From NCBI GenBank assembly GCA_031771865.1, contig JASISA010000023.1, positions 186,001 to 250,000 on the forward strand: a stretch of 64,000 nucleotides of DNA. Reading direction: 5' to 3'. The DNA is from Nothophaeocryptopus gaeumannii. Lineage: Eukaryota; Ascomycota; Dothideomycetes; Mycosphaerellales; Mycosphaerellaceae. The notes below the pieces were generated by a model. The model worked only from the letters and a program-made list of their open reading frames with translations. It did not search any database and was not told where the DNA came from. Position 1 is the first letter of the stretch. Each line of letters starts with the position of its first letter. The position numbers were made by a program, and so were the translations under genes. Below, in pieces: positions 53,455 through 64,000 of the stretch.

Positions 53455-56400
53455 ATGACGAACCGCTCGCTGCCATGGGGCCTGCTGGCTCTGGTGCGAA
53501 TGGTTCTTGCCGACCTACCCCATAACCCGACAATCCTTCTTACTACCGCGAACTCTTCACATGTCTGGGTGTTCAGACAGTCTGGCGATTCCTCCGATCA
53601 AGGTGCTTTCCAGTCTGTGAATCTACAACAAGAGCTGTCTGCGAGCGGAGTGTCACCGAATACCCTGCTGTCGAGCTTTCCTTGGTCAAAAGCAGACACG
53701 ACAGTACCTTATACGCCAATCATAGATCAATCAGGAAACATCACAGTGATCGCAGGAAGCTGTGCAGATGGCGCGCAGAGTACACAACTGTGGAGGTTCA
53801 TACCGGCTCTGGGAGATCTGGCTGGGAATGGGTCTTGGATACAATTTCAGCCCTCAGCGACAGGCACTGGGACAGCGGCTCTATCAGGAGTGAACTTCTT
53901 GAGCAATGGCGTGGCATACTCACCGAGTGTTGCGACTGATCCGACAGACTTGGGGTTCTACATGTTCGCTGGAATGTGTCCATTTGATAATAGCACGGCA
54001 AAGACTTGGCAAAGCGCCGCGCAATATTCCAATAGTATGATTGCCATCACTGGATCCGATGGGTCGTACGGCGCAACATACGACATTAGCACAGTTGCGA
54101 CGAGAGGTCCACCAGTCGCCGAAGCTGGATTTTCAATCACTGGACTCACGCCGACGTTCAGGGTCAATGAAAGTGGGATCGCGGAATCTCAACAGCAGGA
54201 CTTCTTGTTACTGGGAGGACACACGCAGGAAGCTTTTCTGAACATGTCGCAAGTCGCGCTCTTCTCCTTACCGCAAGACAGCTGGACGTTCTTGCCTGTA
54301 CAACAACCTTCGAATACCAGGACGGATCTTGCTACGAGATCGACAGTGACCACAGTCGAGCCGAGATCTGGTCATACAGCAGTTCTATCTGAGGATGGTA
54401 CGAAGATCATCGTGCTCGGAGGCTGGGTAGGGGACGTGACAAACCCGGCACAGCCTCAACTAGCTGTCCTTCATCTTGGCTCAGACTACGGCGGTGATGA
54501 GGCAGAAGCATGGACATGGTCGATTCCCACTCAGACCGGATCCGGGATTGCTGAGGGTGCTGGAATATATGGCCATGGCGCAACAGTCCTTCCAGGAGAC
54601 ATCATGATGATCGTGGGTGGATATCAGATTCCGGATTCATCATCATCTCGAGTCAAGCGGCAATCTCAGGAAAGCATACTGTTGTATAACATCTCCTCCA
54701 GCAGCTGGACCAGCTCATACCAGGACACGTCCGCCAAGTCAATGGAACAGTCGCAAAAGGCATCCGATGGACCTCTCAGTAAGACCTCACAACAGGCTGG
54801 GCTTGGAGTAGGGCTCGGGCTCGGCGCTTTAGTACTTATCGCATTGATCGTGTTCTACTTCTGGTACAACAAACGGTTGAAGCGCAAGAAGGAGGACCGG
54901 GAAAGAGCGCTTTTGACACACTCCTCGGATGCATCATACGCGGCGCTGGAACAACCATACCACGACAATGGCGGATTCGATGGCCGAGGCGGAAGTCACT
55001 ATGCTACTCAGCATCACCACGGACCACAGATGGCTGAGGAATCATCTGGCTCATCTGGGCTTTTCCTCAACATTCCAACTCCGACTCGGGGCCTGAGGAA
55101 GGGACTATCAACAAGACCATACACGTACCATCAAGCACCTCGATACGACGAGAGTCGTGCTAGTCGTGCCAGTGGTGGCATCCATCCGATCATCGAGCGA
55201 CACGACGAAGACGATATGGAGATGATGGCGAGCCCTCTGGATCCATTCCGCGATGCAGAAGTGATTCAAGAGCCAGAGCAGGTTCACGAAAGCTACAGCT
55301 CCGCAGAGGCGAAACTGCGAGAGCTTCAAAGAGTACTCGAATCCGGAACCAAGGAGTCGACAGTAGTACCGCCTAGAGATCCATTTCAGGACCCGACGCC
55401 GAACCCTCTTGGGAGCCATCCAACATCACCAGCTTCTCCATCCGCGCTGGAGACTGTGCGGAGAGTACCGACACATGCCAGCCGAGGTGGATCACCTACT
55501 AGGAGACCGCTAAGTGCAGAGGCAGAGAGCTCTATGAACTGGCGAATCGTTGAACCAAATGACGATGAGCACGAGGCTTCTGGGTCAGGATCAGGCTCAT
55601 CGAATGGACGAATATCACCAACAAAGACTGATGATCGTACCTCATCGACGCTCAGTGAGAGGTCGCAAAGATCGATCGGGTCAACGACATCCATCACCAG
55701 AACGATGTCGACACGGACCGGCGCCATATTGGCAGCGGCTCTGGCACGCAGAGAGGCGAACGATACCGCAGCTACATCATTTTTGGAGCCACGGGAAAAC
55801 ACGATGTCAACAACGGCTTCAAGTTCGGGGAGGAATACCCCCTACTATTTCCACGGCTCACATACCAGAGCCTCAAAGAGGAACTCGAGGATGCCTGCCG
55901 AGACCATACACCCGGCCGAGAAGTCTCAAGATTCGTTCAAGACTGCACGCTCGAACTTCCAGCAACTCCAGAGCGAGGGCGAGGCACTCCTGGGCGGACG
56001 CCCAATGATAGACCGTGACGACCCCTACCAACGAGCAATGGCAGCGACAAACCCAACAGCAACGGCAAGCCATCCTCGTCCTCACGAGCCCTACAGCGCC
56101 GTAGGCGGCGCGCCCATCGTCCGTCGCGGATGGGTAGGCTCTCTTCGCCGCGCCCTAACAGCCCTCTCCAACAGCGAACGCTCCTTCAGCCTAACCTCCC
56201 AAAACAAACAACCCTTCTCCCCTACAGAAGCAGAGTCGCCCACCGACCGACGCACATCCTCCTCCTCTCCAACCCGTCGCCGCAAAGTCCCCATCATCAC
56301 ATCCTCCTCTGACCACCCCCAAGGCCCCCATCCTCGCCGCGCAATCTCTGATGGCTCAACCCTCCTCACAGCCCGCCATCAAATCAAACGCGGCCAATCC

Positions 56401-56835
56401 GCCTGGCGTCCCAACGACCATCCCACTTTAGACGGCGACTGGGGCGAACCCTCATTCCCCCGCACCTCCCACGAATTCCGCGCCGCCGAATCCGAATGGG
56501 ACGTCGAATCCGCAGTCGAAAAGAGAGAGGTACAAGTAATGCACACATTTACCGTCCCCAAAGCCCGCTTACGAGTCGTGAATGCGGATATTGAGAGGGC
56601 GTCTATGAGGAGTGCGAGTGATGGGGCGGTTAGTAGGAAGGGGAGTCGCCTGGATTTGAAAGGAGTAGAGGGAGGGAGGGGAGGGCTGGAGAGGGAAGGA
56701 AGTGTGAGAACAGTGAGGAGTCGGAGTGATGGGGAACGGGAACCAACAAGGGAGGGGATTGTTAGGGGTAGGGTGGATCATTTGAGTAGTATTATTGCTG
56801 GGGAGGGGGAGAAGGGCAAAGAAAAGGCGGCTTGA
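53455..56835 (+). CDS. Kelch-type single-pass membrane protein
   Basis: Single exon, 1126 residues from the ATG at 53455 (MTNRSLPWGLLALVRMVLADLP), which reads as a signal peptide. The extracellular part (about 25-445) has Kelch/galactose-oxidase-like blade motifs: HVWVFRQSGD, SGHTAVLSEDGTKIIVLGGW, GAGIYGHGATVLPGDIMMIVGGY, and many N-glycosylation sequons. A membrane segment follows at about 449-471 (GLGVGLGLGALVLIALIVFYFW) with a basic stop-transfer NKRLKRKKEDRERA. The cytoplasmic tail of about 650 residues is disordered, Ser/Thr/Arg/Pro-rich, with possible phosphorylation clusters. Fungal proteins of this build are thought to act as cell-surface sensors or polarity factors; function here is inference. 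Codon use drifts to C-ending Thr/Ser/Pro codons near 56100-56500, as in other low-complexity tails. Confidence 0.8.
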   Translation: MTNRSLPWGLLALVRMVLADLPHNPTILLTTANSSHVWVFRQSGDSSDQGAFQSVNLQQELSASGVSPNTLLSSFPWSKADTTVPYTPIIDQSGNITVIAGSCADGAQSTQLWRFIPALGDLAGNGSWIQFQPSATGTGTAALSGVNFLSNGVAYSPSVATDPTDLGFYMFAGMCPFDNSTAKTWQSAAQYSNSMIAITGSDGSYGATYDISTVATRGPPVAEAGFSITGLTPTFRVNESGIAESQQQDFLLLGGHTQEAFLNMSQVALFSLPQDSWTFLPVQQPSNTRTDLATRSTVTTVEPRSGHTAVLSEDGTKIIVLGGWVGDVTNPAQPQLAVLHLGSDYGGDEAEAWTWSIPTQTGSGIAEGAGIYGHGATVLPGDIMMIVGGYQIPDSSSSRVKRQSQESILLYNISSSSWTSSYQDTSAKSMEQSQKASDGPLSKTSQQAGLGVGLGLGALVLIALIVFYFWYNKRLKRKKEDRERALLTHSSDASYAALEQPYHDNGGFDGRGGSHYATQHHHGPQMAEESSGSSGLFLNIPTPTRGLRKGLSTRPYTYHQAPRYDESRASRASGGIHPIIERHDEDDMEMMASPLDPFRDAEVIQEPEQVHESYSSAEAKLRELQRVLESGTKESTVVPPRDPFQDPTPNPLGSHPTSPASPSALETVRRVPTHASRGGSPTRRPLSAEAESSMNWRIVEPNDDEHEASGSGSGSSNGRISPTKTDDRTSSTLSERSQRSIGSTTSITRTMSTRTGAILAAALARREANDTAATSFLEPRENTMSTTASSSGRNTPYYFHGSHTRASKRNSRMPAETIHPAEKSQDSFKTARSNFQQLQSEGEALLGGRPMIDRDDPYQRAMAATNPTATASHPRPHEPYSAVGGAPIVRRGWVGSLRRALTALSNSERSFSLTSQNKQPFSPTEAESPTDRRTSSSSPTRRRKVPIITSSSDHPQGPHPRRAISDGSTLLTARHQIKRGQSAWRPNDHPTLDGDWGEPSFPRTSHEFRAAESEWDVESAVEKREVQVMHTFTVPKARLRVVNADIERASMRSASDGAVSRKGSRLDLKGVEGGRGGLEREGSVRTVRSRSDGEREPTREGIVRGRVDHLSSIIAGEGEKGKEKAA

Positions 56836-58714
56836 ACTTTGAGATTTGTGACGAGTGATGTTTTGAGGAATTTGTAGATGTGAATTTTGGGAAACTTGTT
56901 TGGAACTTTGGTGGGACTTGGATGCAATGGGCTGGGGCGAGCACATGCGGATTGTAGGATTGGAATACGGTATTGGGTTTGGAGGACTGAGAATTAGCGA
57001 AGGGTGTAAGGCGTTATAGCGGGCATGAAACTTTCCAGTGTATCCATATAAATCAGCGCGATATTCTGGCGAATGACTTTATCAACTAACTCCCTATCAT
57101 CATCATCATCAACCATCCACATACCTCCCCTCAAATTCGTCCCCATTGTCCAGCGTCCTCACCTCCAGATCTAGACCTCGCTATCTCGGGTTACGATGGT
57201 CGTTCTTATATGTCCCTGCTCAAGACACCATCTGCTCTTCTCCTCCAGTGCGCGAGGAAGTACTGCCCTTGTCGACTTGAATTTCGTTGATGCTTTCTTT
57301 GATACCACCAGGCATGCTGCACCAGTCTGGTCTCTGAATACCCGTATGCTTTCGATTTGATACAATTTTTGATGCCGAAATTGGCATATGAATTCTCGCT
57401 CATCAGGGCTCAGGAGGCTGGAGATATCTTCCTTCCCAATCGGAAAAGTCTTCCCTTCAGCGCGTTGGAGTTGAGACTTCGCGTCGTTCGTACGCTAGAT
57501 CAGCACGCTTGCCAAGGCAGTCGAGCGCTTCAGCACGTCAGAACTTTTGAGCGGTGCAAATAGAATCGGAATCGAGCACATGACCTCCGCTATGATGCAT
57601 CGATAGGCACATGAGAGACTGCAAAGAAGTCAGTTTCTCGTACTTACCACGTATGTTGCATTCGCGCTACCCAAGCGCTCACAAGGCCTCCACGATGGAT
57701 GATTGCTTGGTGTATGGCAAGCCATCATTGTTGGCGTTGGGTCTATGGAGACCACACAGATGTTTGAATACATGAGTTTCCCAGCTGCGACCATGGAGAA
57801 CAAGCCTTATTCTTCTCAGGACAGTAGATCGTGATGTCGACTATCGCAGCGATGCTCAGCCTCCGCCGGGCCATTGGCCTCATCACGCATGCCAAATGGC
57901 TCCGTGACGATGAAGGAAGCGCGCAGAGCCTTCAAGAGTACATACCCGAGCGGTAGAAAGTGTGTGCCTCGACCGACCAAATTGTTCGTTTTTTCACCAC
58001 AGCCCAACCATGCCTCTTGTACATTACTCTACGCCTTTTTCATTGCGGCCCGAGAATATTTCCGTCTCCTTCCCCAAAGTATACTGGTCGCCGACTACGG
58101 TATCTACTTTAGTTATTCAATGAGTCTTCGAATGCGCAGCTCTTGCTCAATTGAATTGCTGTACACTCCCGTTCCCGATGCTTTGTCGTCTTTCATGGCT
58201 TCGTCTAGAGAGCAGACGGGCAGGTCTTTCCCTATGACGGCAGGTAAGTGATACGATGGACTCTCATCATTCACGTGTGCGGTGTTGAGAGGATTTTGCA
58301 GAGAATGTTGGTGGTCTCGGTGTTGGATGTTTGTACCTAGGGTTGAGATGGAGGGAAGGCTAGCTTCGGGAAAGGATAAGGCATGAGTTCAGGCAGCAAC
58401 GATGCTAGCACATCAAGTATTTGCGTACGGTTTTCAACTGACATCGATGAGTTTTCGGGTAGAATGCGTACGTATCAAATAATGTGAAGTACAAGGTGGA
58501 AGTCCCAAATCTTTGAGACTGTGTATATATTCAAGAAGATCTCACGAAGCTGTTGGCATATGCTATCCCAATTCCAGTTCCCAGACCCCCTAAGAAAATG
58601 GCCCTCATCGAGGCCGACTCATCATTGTAGCCAGGAGCAAATCTTTATGCTCAACCAGCCAATCCTCCAAAAACGCCTCTTGCTCCCTTCCCAATGTCTT
58701 GTTAGGGTTTTGGA
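56836..58714. other. Long intergenic region
   Basis: 1.88 kb. It contains a short ATC/CATCAT microsatellite near 57100. Several open frames of 60-125 residues on both strands have no recognised features. I see no supported gene or RNA. Confidence 0.35.
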
Positions 58715-59984
58715 TCAGACCTCCAATGCATTGATCCGTTTCTTGACGAATTCGAAATTGCTGAAGAAGATCATGTTGATGATGCATGAGCGTACGACGG
58801 AGACGCCGAGGCCTGTGTCAAACAAGAAGTCAGTATAGTGCCAATCATTCGTAAATGTTTTGGAGTACAGGTGGCCCACCTCTGTAAGACCCAAACTCAA
58901 AGAACTTGATATCCGGTCTTGCCGCATATCCACTTCCCGCGGAAAGAAGGGCTTTCTGGTAGACAGTCTTGGCCACGTCGACGGGGTATATCTGTAGCAT
59001 TCATGATTAGCATCATGTTCACTTTCATCATTCTCACACGCAGCATCTCGGCTCTCTGTCTGGCAGACTCACGCAAGCCCAACTAACAATCCCACACAGC
59101 CCTCCAGCAACGACAACCGCATATGGGCTCGTCGCGCTCTTCCCCCTAGCATTCCCCATCAACTGCTTCGCACTCTCATACGTCATGAAATATATCCCCG
59201 TTCCCACAGTATCCCTCAGTAAATGCAGTCTGTAACCCGCATAGAGTCCTGCGAAACCGCGGTCTTTGACCAATCTCCTGGCAGTAGCCATACTCCCACC
59301 ACTCTTCAAATCCACAGCTGACTTGGGAGATCCAGCAGGATTGGACATATCTTTCCGTATAGCTGCTTCTCTAGCCATCTTCCCAGCCAATTGCTCATTC
59401 AACTTAGTAAGTTCAAAAGGACAACTAATCGTCGTGATCACCGCACCAGCCGTAGCCCCCGCCGCGCCGAAACATGCCATAGTCGCAATGGTAGGATAAC
59501 TCCCCGGCGCATTCGCCGTCACCAATGGACTTTCCCCCGTTATCCGCTGTATCCCACCATCATAAGCGTATTTCGCCTTCTGGTACAGACTAAAACTTAT
59601 TGTGCGCACAACTGTCACAGAGATGAGGGGAGGACAGACTCCTCGCCAGAATGCTCGTAGGCCTTCGGCGCGGTAGGCGTCTTTTACTGTGGCGAGGAAG
59701 CCACTTTCGTAGGATTGCATGCGGGATTTGGCGAAGTCGAGGGGGAAGGCGGCGAAGGTGGAGAGGACGGAGGAAGAGGAGGCGGATATTTCGGTACGGT
59801 AGCGTTTGGCCCATTTCTTCACATCTTTCGAAGGTTGGAAGTAGAAGATGGAGGCGGCGTTGTTCGCAGCGGAGGTTGTGGTGGACTTTTTTGCCTTGTC
59901 ATCGTTCTTTGGTTGCTGGTCTTTGGGTTTGTTGGTATGCGTGGTTGAATGGTGTGCATTCTCGTCATCTTGCACTGGCATCAT
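58715..59984 (-). CDS. Mitochondrial carrier family (SLC25) transporter
   Basis: Three exons, 59984-59073, 58991-58880 and 58812-58715, 373 residues. Introns of 81 nt (58992-59072, GTGAGT) and 67 nt (58813-58879, GTGGGC) are in phase. It has three carrier repeats, each with a PX[DE]XX[KR] signature: FPLDFAKSRMQS, CPFELTKLNEQL and YPVDVAKTVYQK. The third is created across intron 1. The protein carries metabolites across the inner mitochondrial membrane. A 60-residue Ser/Thr/Asn/Lys-rich N-terminus precedes the first repeat. The substrate is not assigned; loops such as YQKAKYAYDGG and FYAGYRLHLLRDTVGTGIYFMTYE do not decide it. The final exon keeps the last helix (IIVRSCIINMIFFSNFEF-like). Confidence 0.88.
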
Positions 59985-60617
59985 GGGTGAAGACGGGCGT
60001 CTTCAGGGCGTTCGATGGAAGTGCCTGGTAAGGCGCTCCATGAGCCCGTTGGTGAGGGAAGTTCGTGTGAAGTCAATGCGGCCAAATGCTCGCAGCGGTG
60101 TGAGGTATTTTTGGTTCCTCACCCTGTTTCCTCTTCTTTCGCTGCTCTTGTCTTTTGTATACTCCTTTGCAAGGTGTGGAGCTCCTCGTTACGGTCGGCG
60201 GGGTGAATGATGGGTACGCTCGTCGATGCTAGTGCTCTCCAGATTGAAGATGCGGGCTGTGGGTATCGGTCCGGCGGGGATAGTACAACAGTACTGCGGT
60301 GGATGCTGCGAGGCTGATGTACTTGTTTGTAGGACCACACTCCGCGTGCTCTCCTGCAGTTAGATGCTGTCGCCAGTCAGTGGCTGAAGATGAAGTAACA
60401 ACACCAGAAGAGCTCCCGCCGAGTCTCAGCCAATCAAAACGCCCCACACCGCCAGCTCATCCTAGTCATCCTTCCCGAGACATGTGCATGTGAAAGGCGC
60501 GGCACCCGAGCAAATCATTCATCCACCAGGAGGCGATCCCGATAGATCGATCGATATAGCAGACTATTCTTCTATGTAGCAAGTATTATGGGTATCCTAA
60601 ATGCACTCACAAATTTC
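59985..60617. other. Intergenic
   Basis: 633 bp upstream of the carrier gene and downstream of the GPI-type protein. Nothing recognised. Confidence 0.4.
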
Positions 60618-62087
60618 TCACAACCAGATCATGCCCATGAATGCAACGACTCCAACGCAAACCAAGCTCCATGCGAATCCAATAGTAGCTGCTGTGCTCG
60701 GAGGTTGTTTCGTCGTGTCACTCCCACCAGCGGTAGCGATACAGCTGGAGCTACAGAGGTATCCAGAAGGACAGCATCCACCTCCCACATTAGCCGCACA
60801 CGACTGCCAACCGCTGGCACAAGAACCAGTGGGAGCATTACCTCCACCGGCAGCAATCGTCAGCCCAGAGGTCACGACGTCAGTTGTGGCCGTAGCAGGA
60901 CAAGAAGTGGTATCGCAATTCCGATCGACTTGGCAGCATCCGCCCAAGTACACTGCCGAGCACATGTAATATCCAGTTGGACACCCAGCAACATTGGTAG
61001 ACGTGGTCGTCTCTGTCATTTGCGTTTCCGCGGCATTCACAGAAGTGTCAGTGGTCGATCCACTTGTAGGTCGAACAGGCGGAGCTGCGGTGGCCGTAGT
61101 GGTAGTTGTGATGTCCAGACAACTTCTTGACGTTCCACATATCTGATTGCTTCGACAACATCCCCCTCCGAGCGATACTGGGCAGGATTGAAAACCGGAC
61201 GTGCATGCGGTTGCCCACGAGGAGACTCCGCCACCGCCTCCTATTATGATAGCCGTGGGGGCAACCACAGTGACAGTCGCTGTTGTTGCTTGGCCACTCG
61301 CTGTCACGGTCACGGTCGTAGTAATCCCGGACTGAGATACAATGACAGTCGTCGGATTCTGCTGAGTAGCCTGAGTCGCGGTTGGCCTTGTCGTCGCAGT
61401 CCTGGTGGGCAACGTGATCGTGACCGTAGCAATACCGTAGAAAGCGCATCCGTTCTTTACGCAACTAGCTCCAGGCACACAGCATCCTCCGTCAGTATCT
61501 GTGGTGCAGCTCGTATATCCGGCGGCAGTATCGCAGTCTCCTACGCTCGTCCCGCAGCTCCCTCCAGCTGGACAGCATCCAACACCCTCAGCAGTTTTCA
61601 CGCATGTCTCGCCAGTGCTGCAACAGAGGCTCGACCCAATGCTGCTGCAAGACTCCGTTCCAGTCGGGCAGGAGAAATCTCTTGCAAGCAGCTCTCGTCT
61701 CTTCAGCGCTAGATCATATCGCTCATGATTCGTATGCGCCTTCATTGCCGGCAGCAGCATTGATGCGTTCCCGCATTGCCCCAGCTCTTCATGGTGGAGC
61801 AGCCTCCGAAGCCCCAATTCTTCTCCCGTGAATAGTCTCGTCTTCCCAAATTCCCAGTAGTCCAAGTAGAACTTTTCCCCCGGGTCATCGCCCAGCTTCT
61901 TCACCGCCACAGGTTGTTCCCAAGCCAGCCTCTGTTGGACTTCCAGCCCTCGTTTTACATGCGCCTCGTCCTCCGGGTAGTATCGGACTTCGCGGGGGAG
62001 ATTGTACGGCCATTGTTGCTCTTGATTTGCGAGGGCGAGAGTGAGTAGACTTGCGGGTAGGGCAAGTAGCCTCAAGATTTCTCTCAT
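60618..62087 (-). CDS. Cys-rich, GPI-type surface protein with CC-module repeats
   Basis: Single exon, 489 residues. Signal peptide MREILRLLALPASLLTLALA, then an acidic region (about 25-125). The rest is Ser/Thr-rich with repeated cysteine modules of the form CPTGxxxCxxxxGxxCC and a following Cys pair: CPTGTESCSSIGSSLCC, CTSGFQSCPVSLGGGCC, CPTGYYMCSAVYLGGCC and CASGWQSCAANVGGGCC. Long Thr/Ala stretches separate them. A C-terminal hydrophobic tail (IGFAWSLVCVGVVAFMGMIWL) after a small-residue ω-site-like region suggests a GPI anchor. Cell-wall or surface location is likely; the activity is unknown. The repeat number (about four) may be length-polymorphic between strains. Confidence 0.8.
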   Translation of the reverse strand: MREILRLLALPASLLTLALANQEQQWPYNLPREVRYYPEDEAHVKRGLEVQQRLAWEQPVAVKKLGDDPGEKFYLDYWEFGKTRLFTGEELGLRRLLHHEELGQCGNASMLLPAMKAHTNHERYDLALKRRELLARDFSCPTGTESCSSIGSSLCCSTGETCVKTAEGVGCCPAGGSCGTSVGDCDTAAGYTSCTTDTDGGCCVPGASCVKNGCAFYGIATVTITLPTRTATTRPTATQATQQNPTTVIVSQSGITTTVTVTASGQATTATVTVVAPTAIIIGGGGGVSSWATACTSGFQSCPVSLGGGCCRSNQICGTSRSCLDITTTTTATAAPPVRPTSGSTTDTSVNAAETQMTETTTSTNVAGCPTGYYMCSAVYLGGCCQVDRNCDTTSCPATATTDVVTSGLTIAAGGGNAPTGSCASGWQSCAANVGGGCCPSGYLCSSSCIATAGGSDTTKQPPSTAATIGFAWSLVCVGVVAFMGMIWL

Positions 62088-62699
62088 CTGAGATTGCCGG
62101 ACTGCTTGGAATGAATTGTGGTGAGAAGTGGGTCCTCGATGCGCCTCAGATCATATCCAGCTCGTGCGTGCGGATACGTGCAGGTGGTGGGATCGCGATC
62201 TTAGGGTTCTGGTAAGACAATGCGATTGTGTTCGGGAAGGGGAGGAAGAGAAAATGGGAAGGAATACTTGGCCTGGTCATGAAACTACGAGGCTGGACTA
62301 CATGTTGATGTGTTGCAAGAAAGACGCGTATTGGTTGTTTGGAATGGTTATTGCAGCTGCAAAGTGAGATGGCTGGTGAGATGGCTGGTGAGTTGTCGGT
62401 AGTTCTGAGTGGGACCGAATCCTGCGGATGCCATGTTTGGATTTCGAGACATGGACGCGAGCGACTACACATCGACATCGACACTCTCCATATCGAATCA
62501 ACAAAGACACTCTATCAGTACAAAGCTGGAAATAAATGTGCCCTAATTCGCGATATCGTTGTCGACATGATGTTGTCCGGATATCAAGCATCATGAAACA
62601 GCACAGACAGAAGACGGAAGAACAATCGAGACAGTCTCACGTTGGCACAGAGAGATGGACTTTGACCTCTCAATCTTTGAGCATCCCTTTTCCTCTGCC
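62088..62699. other. Intergenic
   Basis: 612 bp; nothing recognised. It holds the promoter of the GPI-type gene (minus strand). Confidence 0.4.
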
Positions 62700-62708
62700 T
62701 GAATTCCC

Positions 62709-63014
62709 GTGAGAGATGAATTGACCTCGCCACCAGAAGCGTCCTGGCGGCGGCAGCTGCTATTTCAGCCGCCAATGTTGCAACCAAGGGCTTACGACAA
62801 CCCAAATCTGACCGTCTCTGGAGGCGACAAGGGAGTCACTGTTGGTGACTTTGTCTCCCATCTATTGAACTCTGGAGCCTATATGCGTAGAGACGTCAAA
62901 GGATCTGCTGAATGGCAAGAACTGGAGCGGACGGAGGACTCTACTTGGGAGCAAATCCAGCCTGCTCAGCCAAATCCAGAAGACGAGGATCAGCATCACT
63001 GTCGTTTGCACTAA
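62709..63014 (+). pseudogene. C-terminal remnant of an F-box-like family gene
   Basis: A frame of 101 residues contains the family C-terminal signature SPPEASWRRQLLFQPPMLQPRAY, then VTVGDFVSHLLNSGAY and an acidic end (DSTWEQIQPAQPNPEDEDQ). It has a TGA immediately upstream in frame and no F-box half anywhere nearby, so it is a detached fragment (or the end of a gene whose 5' part was lost). Not expected to be functional. Confidence 0.5.
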
Positions 63015-64000
63015 CTTACGTGACTGTGTTCGTTTCTTCACAGTGTTGGAGCAGAGAGAACCGCATTCATATCCGCTAAAGCCAGGTTTTGCAGATGCTC
63101 AAAGCTAGCCAAGGCGTGAAACAATACTCTTGGACTGGTGTCGCCGGATCAGAATCAAGGAAACACGCGGAAGACAGAGGCGCAGAGCAGCCAACATCAC
63201 GAGAGGGACAATGATGGACCTTGCTAAATCGGGTCTCGCTCCTCGCTCAAGTACGAGGGCCTGCTACTCTCAGCAAATCGCTCGCACACGACCTTGGCAC
63301 CCGGCTACAGATTGTCCTGAATAGCATTTGGCGATACTGCTAGCGTCTCCGTGTTGCCCATTTACAGGGCAAAATCGGAAGCCGAAACGGTACGCTTGAG
63401 CCTCGTCTCGTACTGCGGTCAGATTTGGAAGAAACATTGCGTCAAAGACTTGGGGGCCCTGTGAACCTTCCCACTATATTGCTGCACTGTGAGTCATGAG
63501 AACAGCAAGGGAACTCACGCCCCAACGAGCGAGTCTGGCCATAATCCTCTCTGTAAGTAGGGGAATCGCTCTCTCAACAAGGCCAGATAGATTGAAACGC
63601 TTGCTGAGCACTGACCTCCAGTTTGGTTCCCTTTAACAGCTTGAATGTGGCGAAATTGATCAGGTTAGATGTCATGTATCGATTTCTAAGTTCGTATTGC
63701 AAATCACTGTACCTTGGCTTGGCATGGGCTGCGGCAACAGACACCCAGGTCGACAGTCGATTTGACTTTGATCACATCCTTCCCACCTAATCTTAGCATT
63801 AGCAAGGGTATCAAGGAGGCGAGTAGACTGTGCAGGAGAGGGCACAAACATATATAGCAACAATCTTCTCCATTCTCCAATCGCTATCTCAACCACTCGC
63901 TTCACTCTTCAGAAGACAAACAAGACATTCAATAAGCAAAAGGAATATTAAATCCCAGCTTCGATCATCATCAAGCAACTCTTTTCGAAACACCAATCCG
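63015..64000. other. Terminal intergenic region
   Basis: No supported gene or RNA to the window edge. Confidence 0.4.

Noticed and set aside
56569..56946. 125-residue minus-strand open frame at the 3' end of the Kelch-type gene
   Set aside because: Low-complexity antisense of the disordered tail.
57100..57115. CATCAT run that could suggest a telomere or CRISPR repeat
   Set aside because: Only a short microsatellite; no spaced repeats, so no CRISPR array.

Overview
The window is nuclear DNA from a filamentous ascomycete (Pezizomycotina). Evidence: genes on both strands are broken by short introns of about 47-95 nt with GTRNGT-like donors and CTRAY branch sites; there is an intronless initiator tRNA-Met; and the gene set is fungal (Mediator Med5/Nut1, Ndc1, Pep12 syntaxin, cytochrome c peroxidase, an NRPS-like adenylate-forming reductase, a Cys-rich GPI-type surface protein). 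A repeatedly recurring family of F-box-like genes with an SWRR-type C-terminal motif suggests Dothideomycetes (Mycosphaerellales-like); that placement is inference.

Layout. 1-3.2 kb: 3' end of a ferric-reductase-type oxidoreductase, initiator tRNA-Met, guanylate kinase and a possible gene relic. 3.9-17.6 kb: a large basic unknown nuclear-type protein, a short RecQ helicase tail-to-tail (20 bp apart) with an Hsp70-like ATPase, an intact F-box-like gene, the divergent pair Pep12 syntaxin / Ndc1 nucleoporin, and an unknown basic-tailed protein. 19-24.6 kb: inositol-type sugar transporter, complex I ~21 kDa subunit, and a RING plus coiled-coil protein. 25-29.2 kb: two broken tandem F-box-like copies, an acidic low-complexity protein, and a five-exon short-chain dehydrogenase. 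29.5-36.6 kb: Med5 and a 1092-residue adenylation-thiolation-reductase enzyme. 37.4-48.9 kb is an accessory, decayed block: a MYND protein with an in-frame stop, a RING gene with a Trp-to-stop change and a frameshift, a tRNA-Asp-like gene split at the tRNA intron position, two degenerate tandem repeats, two multiply broken F-box-like genes, and a possible small Cys-repeat protein, interspersed with an intact aldo-keto reductase and a conserved ascomycete unknown. 49.6-62.1 kb: cytochrome c peroxidase, glutathione transferase, a Kelch-type single-pass membrane protein, a mitochondrial carrier and a GPI-type Cys-rich protein. The last 2 kb hold only a C-terminal F-box-family remnant.

The genes do not form one pathway. 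The intact ones are mostly housekeeping (nucleotide metabolism, nuclear pore, vacuolar SNARE, Mediator, respiratory chain, peroxide defence) with a few metabolic enzymes (reductase, SDR, AKR, GST). The most unusual features are an apparent AT-AG intron in the Hsp70-like gene, the graveyard of F-box-like copies, the split tRNA-like locus, and a candidate two-exon protein with two repeated Cys modules. All exon boundaries given are my own predictions from splice motifs and reading-frame continuity; no transcript or database evidence was available.
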